The notes beneath the pieces are model-generated. The model ran no database searches. It was not told the origin of the DNA and saw only the letters and a list, made by a program, of their open reading frames with translations. DNA of 64,000 nt, from contig MPUH01000293.1 of assembly GCA_001970955.1 (NCBI GenBank), forward strand, positions 1 to 64,000. The letters are read 5' to 3'. The stretch comes from Stentor coeruleus. Lineage: Eukaryota > Ciliophora > Heterotrichea > Heterotrichida > Stentoridae. A program made the position numbers and the translations under genes. Position 1 is the stretch's first letter. Every line of letters starts with the position of its first letter. This document shows, piece by piece, positions 11,161 to 20,605 of this stretch.

Positions 11161-14100
11161 TTACTGTGGAGGTGGGGCAACTTCATAAACCAAAGATCCA
11201 AGCTGATCATCCACAATCAACAAAGCAAACCTCTCAACTGAAGACAAAATATCAGAACTTAACGACACATAATCAAACTTGCCTCTAATATCAGTATACC
11301 CATCCTTATAAAACTCAACATTTCCATTCTTTTTCTTAGCAAAACTTTTAACATAAGCAGCAGTTCTAGGATTTCTCTCTAAATCCATAACTTTAATAAC
11401 CCCATATCTCTCAACACAACTTATAGTCAAAAGATTAGAAAAATAAGATTTCGATACTGTATAAGTCTTATAATCCACTTCAACAAGAACATTTTTCCCT
11501 TTACATTCTTCTAATTCAACTTTAAAACTATTTCCTGTAAGTTGTATATCAACTTCAGCATTAGCTTTAACATAACTAAACCCTTGAGCATCTTTAATTA
11601 AAAATGGGTTTTTAGAAAACAAAACTTCTAAATCGATTTCATATATTCTAATTGTACAGTTTTCAACATTTTCATATGTTAAATGAATAAAATTGTTTTC
11701 TATAGTAAAATTTAATGTTGGCTCTTTATTTGAAAAATTAGATAATGTGATATCTGAGAAATCTGTATCTTCTAATAATTTGAGAACTTCAGAAAAATAT
11801 TTTTTCCAAGTGGTTATTGGGTAGTTTTTATATAAGGATGATATAGAATGAGCTTGATTTATATCTAAATAACAAGTTAGATAGTCGTATTGTATTTGCA
11901 AAGGGCCTTTTTTTATTTTTTTTTTAGATGGGCTCATTTTTATATGCGGGTAAAGGTTTTTAGCTTCAAAAAACCTTTCTTGGTATATAAAATATTGACA
12001 TAAACAGATTAAATCTGAGTCTTCAAGGATTTTTTTGTCTAGTAAATATAATAGGAAATCTTTGTAAACTTCTCTAAGTCTGGTATTTGCTATACGATTT
12101 TGATTACCCAGTTGATATGCTCTAGCGTTTACTAATGGATCAAACTCTACATGACCAAAGTTGTTAATTGAAGTTTTTAATAAACCTGATGAGAAATCCC
12201 ATCCTGCATCTCGGATAACACTATCATTATTTGTTAGAACTTCAGATACCGCAAGGCGATCTTGGTGTAAAAAACCAAACCCCCATAAATTAACATTGTA
12301 TTGCAATTGATTTCTGTAGATCTGGACAACTTCTAACCAAAAATCTTTTTTCTTCATCATCCAATAGATTTCTTCTAAAGAAAAATCTTGGCTTTTTAAG
12401 TTTTTGTTTCTTAGGTACTCTAAAATTAAGTCTTTTCTGCCTGATAAAACTAAGTCTTTAAAGCTCTCTAATTTGCAGAAGTCTAAAACATTACTAACTT
12501 TTATAGTTTTTTCTTGGATTTTGGCTACAATTTTGCCTTCAATTGCTAAATTTCCTGGGTTATGGTCGAAGATTCCACTATGAGGAAAATAGAATTTAAA
12601 TTCTATTGTCTTAGTTGTAAAAGTTTCAATAGTTAAGAAGTTAGTTTTACATTTATGAGGAGGGGTAATAGGTATACTTCCTTCTGGTATTTGATGTAAG
12701 AGACATGCTGAGATTTGACTTTCTGTAGTGTTTGTAACTGTTACTCTGCAGGTATATAAGGTCTCTTTAATAAATTGGTTAACTTCGGTAAGATTTTTCG
12801 TGCTAGTATCATAAGAAAGATACTTTGCCGCAACTATAATCAATGGATTAATATTTAATTCAGCATTACTAAGTTCTTTATAAAAAACAATACAAGGGCT
12901 TTTGGCTATCATATCACAAGAAGTTCCTGAATGTTTTTCAGCTTTAAAAGGAAGAGATGCAAAAGAAAGAACAGTAAGAATTTCGGTAAGGGTTTGAGTA
13001 GATTCTAATATTTTATCACTAAGCCAAGGTTTATTGCTTATAAGGCATAATGCAAGTTCACTGAATAGTCCTGGAGTAAGAGAAAATCGATTTTCCTTAC
13101 TAGAATAATAATAAGTTTCCTTAAATTCTTTAGTACTTTCTGAGCATTTATAATAATCTGGAACTGGTACTTTTGCTGATTGATCACACAACATCATCGG
13201 AGAACCATCTGGCAAAGAATCCTTTTCATAAGAAATACTATCGCATCTTTCAGCTTTTTTATAGCTTTTCTTTAACAATGAAATACTTGGAGGTCGTTTC
13301 ATTTTTACACAACTATCTTGTGAATCAGAACTTGATGATCTACTTGGCATTCTCATACAACTATCTTGTGAACTTGATGAACTACTTCTCATTCGTTTTT
13401 TAATTGCCATTGCCTTTGCCTGAATTGGATTTTTAGATCTAGTCATTAAATTAAATTGTTTTCCTCCAATTAAAATCTTATTTTGCTCATCCCGCTTTGG
13501 AGAAAATTCTGAAACTTCAGGTTTTTCATCTTTATCATCAGGGGTATTTTTTAAAATAGCTTCTATTCTTTCATTTATTAGCTGTATATTAGTTTTAATC
13601 GCTTCAGCTTCATTTAAAAGCAATTTAACTATAGCTTGTGATAAATCTACATCAATACTTTGTAATCTACAAGCCAAAAGAGTTTTTTCTAAATTATTAA
13701 GCTTAGAAATCGATGTAAAATTAGCATACTCCCTAAGTTCTTCAGCACATAAAAACTTGTCAATCATATCTTTTTTCATTTTTGTCTGTAAAAATGGTAA
13801 TACAACATCTGTAAAAAAACGCTTATCACGATTGTAAATAAATAAATTAAGTTCATGACATGTGAATTTATCATAAAACTCAAGCTTTTTTTCTATAGTC
13901 AAACTTGGCCAATCAACTAAAAAACCCCATTCTTTAAGGTTGATAGTACTCTTGTTTATGAGTATAAGTTTTTGAAGCATAAAAAACAATTTTTCAAAAC
14001 TATCAATATTGTTTAATAATGTACTTGAAAACTCAACTTTAAACTCATCTTCAGCTTGGAGGATTTTTGACTTACACACTTCTGTTGTATTTATCGCTGA

Positions 14101-17100
14101 TGATAGAAGACGAAGATCTTTATGCTTATGTTTAGGATTCTGAACTAAAGGGACTAGTTTGTGAGCATATGTATTTGAGTTATATAAAATTAATACAACT
14201 TGAGAATAATCGCCTGGGATTTCTATTGTGCATGTATTTTCTTCAACGGTTTTTATGACAAATTGTGCTGGGTTGCGGAGAAAATCAACTGGTATGTCCA
14301 TTACGGAATTACTTCCACTTATCTTATCTGGATCTTGAGAGTATTTCCTCATATCTTTGCATTTCTGCATGTTTTGCTCACTGAAATCATCTCCAGTTTG
14401 AGCTTTTTGGGTTTCAGTTTCAGTGTTTTTGATGAAGTTTCTTTTTAGAAGAATCTGTGGTTTTAATAAAGAGTTTCCAATGAATCTTGGAAGTTGTTTT
14501 CTATCTAAAATATATTGATATTCTTGATCTAATAAAGTGCTTGGCATATAAGTGTTATAAGGTCTAGTAAATGTAATAAAACCAGCTGTATCAGTTTCGC
14601 TTAATATTGAAAAAGTGTTGATAATTTCATTTGTTTCTTCAGATAAGTAATTGAAAAACAAAGCATAAACAGAAGTTGGCTGTGTAGTATTTCCAGACAC
14701 TTTTACAGTGATAGTGTTTTTATTTGAAGATTTTCTACTGTTAGACACTTTAACATCTTTTATACCTATAGATAAATAGTCTCTACTTTTGACAATAGCT
14801 TGAGTTTCTTGAAGTATTACGTTTCTATCAAAATACCCCCCTTCTAAAATATGAATGCTAATAGTATGATTAATATCTATAAAGGTTAAATTGTATTGGC
14901 CAATTCGAAGACCTTTGATAATAACACAATTATTGCTTTTATCGTGCTTTAAAAACTTCATCTCAGAGTCTATAACACCTGCTTTTACTATCGAATAAAG
15001 CCTTACACAATTCTCAATACCTTTTTCTTTATATTCACTCTTCACTTGTATTTTTATTTCATCTCCTTCACATATTCTAATATTTTCCGGGTACTCTATT
15101 TTCTCTTTAAAATTTGAGATTTCCCAACTATAATACTGAATCAAATTATTCGCATTAGTAAAACTAGCTTTCATACTTTTTATATCAGAAAGTTGTCCAA
15201 GAATTATTTTCCCTTGAGAATTAGTTGTTAAAAAATAACTGATTGGATTATTCCAATACACATGTGATAATTCAAGTTTTATAGTTTGGTTTATAATTGG
15301 TTCTCCATTTCTCCCTTTCATTAAAAACTCATACCCATTCTCATTAAAACAAAGAAATAAACTGACAATATTTGTTGTATGATTAAAAGTTTTTACATAC
15401 AAACTATTTAACGGCAACATGGTTTTATCATTTAATTCCACTTCAGATGAAAACTCGATATCTAATTTTGATATATGCGCTGGGAATTCAAAAGATAACT
15501 CAAGAGCTTTGCCACTATCATCAATTTCTAAATCCCCGAAATTTTTTATTGACAATATATTATCGCAATCAGTGAATTTAACTGAACATTTAGGTTTTTT
15601 TAATAAAGTGCATGAGGTTTGCACACCGTTTATAAAAAGTTTTGGTTTTAAATAAATTGTTACTGTTTTACCTGCTACAAACTGTTCTTCGTGGATAATA
15701 AAAGCTGTACGAAGTTTATAATATTCGTTTAGTTGAGGGAAATTTTGCACGAATTCTGAAATTTTTCTATCTGTTAAGATTATGTTTTTTTGAGATGAGG
15801 TTTTTGCATATGGGATAAGAATTCTTCCTGTTTTATCAGATTCATAATATCGTGTGTCTAGATATAATCCTGATTTTTTACATAACTCATTATCTTCGTT
15901 TAAGATGTAAAACTCATGACCTGATGGGATTTGTTTGGATATATAACGAAGACTACCTTTTTTTATAATAATTCGGCTTTGGCGAGAGTTCCCGAAAAAT
16001 TCGATTACGAAAATACCGACTTTGTTTGCGAGTTCTGAGAACTCAAATTCTTTTATTAGACGGATTTGAGGGGATTCTGAGAACTCGTAGGTGTATTCGC
16101 TTTTTGCAACAAGTCCATCGAGTTTTATGTTTGATGTGATTTCTTGATTACTTTTCATATAATAGTTTTTAGGGTTCAGTTCAAGAACTTTAACTAATAA
16201 TCTCTGTATGTTTTTAATCCTCATAGAAATCTTCACATTTTCTTTCCTTGTAAACTCTTTAGGATTATCTTTACATGGTTCAAGTTCAATCGAAGTGAGC
16301 AATTGGCTATTTATATACTTTTTATCTAATTTTTCTAAAGGTTCTCCTTTAACTTGTAAAGCTTCAGTCTTAAATTTCATCAAATAATCTTCTTTCAAGA
16401 ACTTGCTTAGTTTATTATAAATTTTTAATCCTTTCTCAAATAAACCTTCAATATAATATCTAAGAATCGCATCTTCCCCTAAGCTTAAATCTATACAAAA
16501 TAAATGTGAATAAGTATTATAACTATACCCATCAACTCCTGACTCTAAATAATAAGAATAACTTCGATGATATGGAAGATATTTCATAAACCATACCTCT
16601 TCACATTTACCCAATTTAATCTCACAAATCAATATATTATATAACAAAACACTTTTTATTGAATTCGGCAATTGTTTATTATTTTCTATTTTCGCAAATA
16701 CATACTTAAAATACTCATATTTCTGACTTATATTCATCTCTTCACTTTTAGCATAATATTTCTTCATCACCCATGCTTTGACAAAATCATCATTTTTCCA
16801 TACATTTTTATCTATTTTGCTTAGATCTTTTAATTGACTTTTAATCATTTTTTGAAAGCACCAATTGTATTCAGTAATTTTAAATGTTTTCATAAACTCT
16901 ATTAGTCTTATTGGTAATTTTTTATGTTCACATAAATAATTGGATTTTAGTATTGTTTTGAATATTTTATCTGAAGTATTAGTAATATCAATAAAAAGTT
17001 TACCCAAGTCCGTAAGTGAATTAAAAGCCTTTTCATCTTTTTCACATACTGATAAATTTTGTATAACAAGGTCGAGTTTTTCAGGATAAATTTCAGCTTC

Positions 17101-17460
17101 TTGTGATTGAACATTTCTAGGTGGGGCATAATCGAAACTAAAATTGAAATATTTTTTATTGATTTCCTGGAGGATTGAAGGGTTTAGGGTCTTATCGTAG
17201 TCTATAAGCCATTTGTGGAGCTGACATTTATTGTAAAATGGGCTGTTGGAAGACTTCATTTGTTGAAGAATTTCGTTTAGGTCAGGATTGGTGCTATCAG
17301 AAGCTAACAGACGCCGAGCTTCAAGGTACTTTTTGATAGGAGACTCTGGGGGGAAAGCTTTAAGGAGGTCTTCAGGTATAGAGAGATTAGGTTTTTTAGC
17401 TTTTTCGCAGAGCTTTGACAGGATGAATTTTTCAAGAGCTTGGATTTCTTGATTGTCCAT
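11161..17460 (-). CDS. giant macroglobulin-like beta-rich protein
   Basis: 2,099 residues in one uninterrupted frame. There is no signal peptide or membrane segment, so it is probably cytosolic. The N-terminal ~400 residues are helical. A long central part (~400-1000) is a string of beta-sandwich-like segments that read like MG (macroglobulin) domains, for example an FVAGKTVTIYLKPKLFING stretch and a GEPIINQTIKLEL stretch. A Ser-rich insert carries two copies of SSSS-x-SQDSC. The later part is helical (CHELNLFIYNRDKRFF), then repeat-like (LQIQYDYLTCYLD), and ends with a compact domain containing FYKDGYTDIRGKFDY. I recall similar C-terminal modules in large unnamed proteins of planctomycetes and other protists, but this is memory, not a search. 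No thioester motif was seen. Function unknown. Confidence 0.8.
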   Translation of the reverse strand: MDNQEIQALEKFILSKLCEKAKKPNLSIPEDLLKAFPPESPIKKYLEARRLLASDSTNPDLNEILQQMKSSNSPFYNKCQLHKWLIDYDKTLNPSILQEINKKYFNFSFDYAPPRNVQSQEAEIYPEKLDLVIQNLSVCEKDEKAFNSLTDLGKLFIDITNTSDKIFKTILKSNYLCEHKKLPIRLIEFMKTFKITEYNWCFQKMIKSQLKDLSKIDKNVWKNDDFVKAWVMKKYYAKSEEMNISQKYEYFKYVFAKIENNKQLPNSIKSVLLYNILICEIKLGKCEEVWFMKYLPYHRSYSYYLESGVDGYSYNTYSHLFCIDLSLGEDAILRYYIEGLFEKGLKIYNKLSKFLKEDYLMKFKTEALQVKGEPLEKLDKKYINSQLLTSIELEPCKDNPKEFTRKENVKISMRIKNIQRLLVKVLELNPKNYYMKSNQEITSNIKLDGLVAKSEYTYEFSESPQIRLIKEFEFSELANKVGIFVIEFFGNSRQSRIIIKKGSLRYISKQIPSGHEFYILNEDNELCKKSGLYLDTRYYESDKTGRILIPYAKTSSQKNIILTDRKISEFVQNFPQLNEYYKLRTAFIIHEEQFVAGKTVTIYLKPKLFINGVQTSCTLLKKPKCSVKFTDCDNILSIKNFGDLEIDDSGKALELSFEFPAHISKLDIEFSSEVELNDKTMLPLNSLYVKTFNHTTNIVSLFLCFNENGYEFLMKGRNGEPIINQTIKLELSHVYWNNPISYFLTTNSQGKIILGQLSDIKSMKASFTNANNLIQYYSWEISNFKEKIEYPENIRICEGDEIKIQVKSEYKEKGIENCVRLYSIVKAGVIDSEMKFLKHDKSNNCVIIKGLRIGQYNLTFIDINHTISIHILEGGYFDRNVILQETQAIVKSRDYLSIGIKDVKVSNSRKSSNKNTITVKVSGNTTQPTSVYALFFNYLSEETNEIINTFSILSETDTAGFITFTRPYNTYMPSTLLDQEYQYILDRKQLPRFIGNSLLKPQILLKRNFIKNTETETQKAQTGDDFSEQNMQKCKDMRKYSQDPDKISGSNSVMDIPVDFLRNPAQFVIKTVEENTCTIEIPGDYSQVVLILYNSNTYAHKLVPLVQNPKHKHKDLRLLSSAINTTEVCKSKILQAEDEFKVEFSSTLLNNIDSFEKLFFMLQKLILINKSTINLKEWGFLVDWPSLTIEKKLEFYDKFTCHELNLFIYNRDKRFFTDVVLPFLQTKMKKDMIDKFLCAEELREYANFTSISKLNNLEKTLLACRLQSIDVDLSQAIVKLLLNEAEAIKTNIQLINERIEAILKNTPDDKDEKPEVSEFSPKRDEQNKILIGGKQFNLMTRSKNPIQAKAMAIKKRMRSSSSSSQDSCMRMPSRSSSSDSQDSCVKMKRPPSISLLKKSYKKAERCDSISYEKDSLPDGSPMMLCDQSAKVPVPDYYKCSESTKEFKETYYYSSKENRFSLTPGLFSELALCLISNKPWLSDKILESTQTLTEILTVLSFASLPFKAEKHSGTSCDMIAKSPCIVFYKELSNAELNINPLIIVAAKYLSYDTSTKNLTEVNQFIKETLYTCRVTVTNTTESQISACLLHQIPEGSIPITPPHKCKTNFLTIETFTTKTIEFKFYFPHSGIFDHNPGNLAIEGKIVAKIQEKTIKVSNVLDFCKLESFKDLVLSGRKDLILEYLRNKNLKSQDFSLEEIYWMMKKKDFWLEVVQIYRNQLQYNVNLWGFGFLHQDRLAVSEVLTNNDSVIRDAGWDFSSGLLKTSINNFGHVEFDPLVNARAYQLGNQNRIANTRLREVYKDFLLYLLDKKILEDSDLICLCQYFIYQERFFEAKNLYPHIKMSPSKKKIKKGPLQIQYDYLTCYLDINQAHSISSLYKNYPITTWKKYFSEVLKLLEDTDFSDITLSNFSNKEPTLNFTIENNFIHLTYENVENCTIRIYEIDLEVLFSKNPFLIKDAQGFSYVKANAEVDIQLTGNSFKVELEECKGKNVLVEVDYKTYTVSKSYFSNLLTISCVERYGVIKVMDLERNPRTAAYVKSFAKKKNGNVEFYKDGYTDIRGKFDYVSLSSDILSSVERFALLIVDDQLGSLVYEVAPPPQ

Positions 17461-18144
17461 ATTTATAGCTATTTGATTTTATTATGAGTTTAAGTGTTAG
17501 GATTTTTTTTATGGGAAAGGTAGAGTGATGTATAAAGAAAATCTGTTAGTCAAATAATATATATAAAATCAGTATTACTTTATAAAATATTTAGTTATAA
17601 TAGAGTGGGTTGTAATGATGCTTTTGTATTTTACTATGAAAGAAAATTGCCTATTATTTTTGAATTAGGATTTTCAGCAAGAACTTTAATGCTAATTTTC
17701 TAGGATGCTTACATTATAATGTACTTTGTCATAGGCTTGCACTCACTTTTGTATTATTTCATTTATAATTTCATCAATTTCAATTTGAGTTCTTTGATTC
17801 GTAGGTCTACTTATAAACTCAGTTCAATTTCATTTCTCATTAAGTAATTAAACTATAAACCAAAAGATATAGCCTATTTTGCTTTTTTAAATCCTAGTTA
17901 TTTTTTCTAAGATTGTCTAAACATATTTTTTTCCTTCAAATAATAATAATATGTATAAATAAATACATCCTACTTATCTGAAGCTTATAAAAATCCCTAA
18001 AATAAATGAACTTATTAAAACATTTTGGTTATAAAAAATCTAAATCTATAGAAAATGGTTTATTTCAACAAAAAAAGCCTCTTAATAGAAAAACCACATT
18101 AATCTTATATTCAATCTAATTTCTACCCATAAAGGCATGATCAT
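17461..18144. other. spacer, no gene seen
   Basis: AT-rich spacer upstream of the giant protein gene and downstream of the next minus-strand gene. The plus strand is G-rich near 17461-17620 and C-rich near 17980-18140. No ORF or RNA gene is recognised. Confidence 0.55.
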
Positions 18145-18573
18145 TTAACTGACCTCTATTTCAAAATAAATTTTCGGAGACTTTCCAGAATCAAACCATA
18201 AGGTTAAAATATTCATAAAAATGTATCTGAATCTAATCCAATATTCATCAATAAATATAAAAGACCCTTGAGGATGATTAGAAAAATTTGAATTTAACAG
18301 GCTAAATTGATATTGTTCTAAATATGTATTTTGTATACAAAAATCATTAGGAATATTCTTGGAATATATAGGAACTTTATATACAGAAGATGCAAATAAA
18401 GGTAAAATAGTAGCAAAGTTGAATCCTTGTAAATATAAGTAAAGTGAAATTATAGTTATTATAATAAGAGATGAAATCAATATAATCCCTGCTATTTCTA
18501 AAGCCTGCTTGATTCTCCATATTCTTTCTCTTCTTCTACCATCAATTAGTAATTGAGCAAAGTCATATTCCAT
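18145..18573 (-). CDS. small single-pass membrane protein, unknown
   Basis: 142 residues. A basic N-terminal segment (MEYDFAQLLIDGRRRERIW) precedes one strong membrane helix at ~27-50 (GIILISSLIIITIISLYLYL). The remainder is a ~90-residue mostly aromatic domain with two potential N-glycosylation sites (NFS), likely lumenal or extracellular. The basic N-terminus suggests a cytosolic N-end. I do not recognise the family. It sits just downstream, in its own orientation, of a tRNA-like element and the potassium-channel gene. Confidence 0.6.
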   Translation of the reverse strand: MEYDFAQLLIDGRRRERIWRIKQALEIAGIILISSLIIITIISLYLYLQGFNFATILPLFASSVYKVPIYSKNIPNDFCIQNTYLEQYQFSLLNSNFSNHPQGSFIFIDEYWIRFRYIFMNILTLWFDSGKSPKIYFEIEVS

Positions 18574-18653
18574 AGTTTTTGCTATATATTATAATGATAA
18601 AAAAAAACTATAAGAAATAGTCCTTTTCATGATTTACTATAAAAAGTTAAAAG

Positions 18654-18722
18654 GGTCTAAAGTCAGGAATCGAACCTGAAGGGGGTTGTTAGGAGAGACA
18701 CGCCTAGCACCAGCTACCTTAG
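18654..18722 (-). ncRNA. tRNA-like Pol III element (possible degenerate tRNA)
   Basis: Read on the minus strand, TCTAAGG at the 5' end pairs with CTTTAGA at the 3' end (7 bp, one G-T). A T-arm TCAGG-TTCGATT-CCTGA is perfect, with a canonical B box GGTTCGATTCC. An A-box-like TAGCTGGTGCTAGG lies where a D-arm belongs, and TTTT follows 2-3 nt after the acceptor. Against a working tRNA: the ~22 nt between D and T arms do not form a good anticodon stem, although CTCCTAA could be a loop with anticodon CCT. It may be a decayed tRNA, an unusual tRNA or another small Pol III RNA. Confidence 0.45.
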
Positions 18723-18878
18723 ATTGCATAAATATATGTATTTCCCTATAAATACATCATATAATATATCAAAATTATCTACATACATCAAAAATCATGT
18801 ATTTTCCTATAAAAACATTAACCTTTATACATAATTTCTATTAATAAAACTTATATTATTTCCTCAATACTCCAAAAT

Positions 18879-20381
18879 CTATTTTTTCTTTTCAAGTGCA
18901 GGTGTTAAGTTATCTTCAGTATCATAAACAGTGCTTTGCGAAAACCGCATAAGCAATCTTTTAACCGCCATATCTTTCTGTTTTTTCAAAGAAGCCAAGT
19001 TATTATTAAGAGAACTTCCACGAGGGTTAAAACTAGGAAGTCTCACATAATTCTTATCATCTCTTACTCCTGTAAGGTTTTCAAGTATTTCTTGACAATT
19101 CATCTCTATAAAAGTACTTTTTTTTGATATTACCAACTGTTTTTTAAGTAAAGCTGTTGAGATTTTTTCATAATCATCTAATTCTTTAAAAGATTTGCAA
19201 AGTTGTTTAGTTCTTTGTCTTGAAGTCCAACCCATATTATAAATTGTTGTTTTCATATTAGTATTATGGCCTGCATTATTTTTCATTCTAGTCAACCTGA
19301 ATTTCGCTAGATTTTTATTATATTTAACGACTTGGGTAAAACGAGGGAGGTTTTTTTTCCGCATTTTGCTTAAAGTCCACCAATTCTGGACAACTTTTAC
19401 TGCGAGTTTGTTTAAAGATTTAGAATCAATAACATATTTTATATCATTGAAAGCTGAAGATTCGTTATCTGAAAGATCAATAGTGTTTTGTATAGAGATT
19501 AAAAGCATAGCAAACATAAATGCTCCACAAAAACAAGTTAAAACGCTTACAAGTTGTGTTACAACTACAGATGGGACAGTATCTCCATATCCTATAGTAA
19601 TTTCTGTGACAAAAGTTAGGAAAATTGCATCTGAATAAGTTCGGACTTGTTGATGAAGCTCTTTTTCTATTGTAGTTATGATCAAAGCAAAAAACATTAC
19701 TGATAACACTAACATTCCTATAATAAAACTATAAACTTGTGTTTGTAAAAAAGCTTTCAAAGCGAATTTCATCATATTCTCTACATCTGTCAAATTCCTG
19801 TATATATCTTACCCAACCCATTGTGCTCTATAAGAATTATAATAAGATGCATCGTATAATAGTTTGAATAAAAAGTAGCTTCTACATAACACACATATTG
19901 TTATTAAGTCATCAAGTGTGACAAAATTATATTCATTATCAAATATGACTGTGTTATAAGTATAAGGCTGCACTATACTAATAAGTATAAATTCAAACGC
20001 CATAAGTTTTTTACAGTCGTTACCAGCGAAAACACCACTTTTGGAAAAAAACATGTTATATGCTTTGTTAACTTTTGATCTTAAGGACCAATATATAATT
20101 AACAGTATTCCTTGCAGAAGAGATGTTCCTATTAGGGCAAGTCGTAAAGAGTATGTGAATGAGTTGATTGTAATAACTCTAGCTTTATGAGCTCGATTTT
20201 CTACAACTGCAATAAAAATTGAAAGTGAACTTAGTAGTACAGTAAGCATTGTACAAGTGATCATCTTTGGTTTAAGGTGTCCAATATTCTTTTTAGGGAA
20301 TATTGTCTTTACTCTTCTAGGGAAAGCATTATTGTTTGTCCACCTTGCCCCACTATCCGGAAACACTTTAACCCTGTCCAT
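18879..20381 (-). CDS. SK-type (calmodulin-gated) potassium channel, one 15-nt intron
   Basis: Two frames joined by a 15-nt intron (19798-19812) give 495 residues. The splice makes QWVG run straight into NLTDVENMM. The protein has six hydrophobic segments. The pore loop reads TFVTEITIGYGDTVP, with the potassium selectivity filter GYGD at ~259-262. The fourth segment lacks the regular Arg ladder of voltage-gated channels, as in SK channels. After S6 a basic helical region (NKLAVKVVQNWW onward) is where SK channels bind calmodulin; I infer that role. The tail is Lys/Ser-rich with a coiled segment. SK channels pass potassium in response to calcium, so this is a likely player in membrane excitability. 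Confidence 0.85.
19798..19812 (-). other. 15-nt spliceosomal intron (SK channel gene)
   Basis: Minus-strand sequence GTAAGATATATACAG. It starts GTAAG, ends CAG and has A at position 10. It interrupts a Gly codon (phase 2). Without splicing the frame stops at the TAA inside the intron. Removing it fuses two channel halves into one frame with the expected length and order of segments. Confidence 0.9.
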
Positions 20382-20605
20382 AATTAAATAATTTTAATAT
20401 CAAAAATCGATACCACATATAAACCCCTCCTTAATATCCCATCAACTTTCCAGTTTATTTCCAAGCATTTTTATCACCCCATAATTTTTATTTCAACAAC
20501 TTCTCCAGTCATATCAATTATCTATTTCTTATATAAATACTTATTATAAAATATATACAAAATACCCTGAATTTCCCGCAATATCCTAAAAAATTGTAAT
20601 AAAAT
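20382..20605. other. short spacer between divergent genes
   Basis: 224 nt, C-rich on the plus strand, shared by the potassium channel (-) and the ELMO-like gene (+). No ORF; it presumably holds both promoters. Confidence 0.5.

Noticed and set aside
19200-20381. Two separate channel genes
   Set aside because: A 15-nt GTAAG...CAG intron joins the frames exactly, giving one six-segment channel; the second frame lacks its own ATG near its start.
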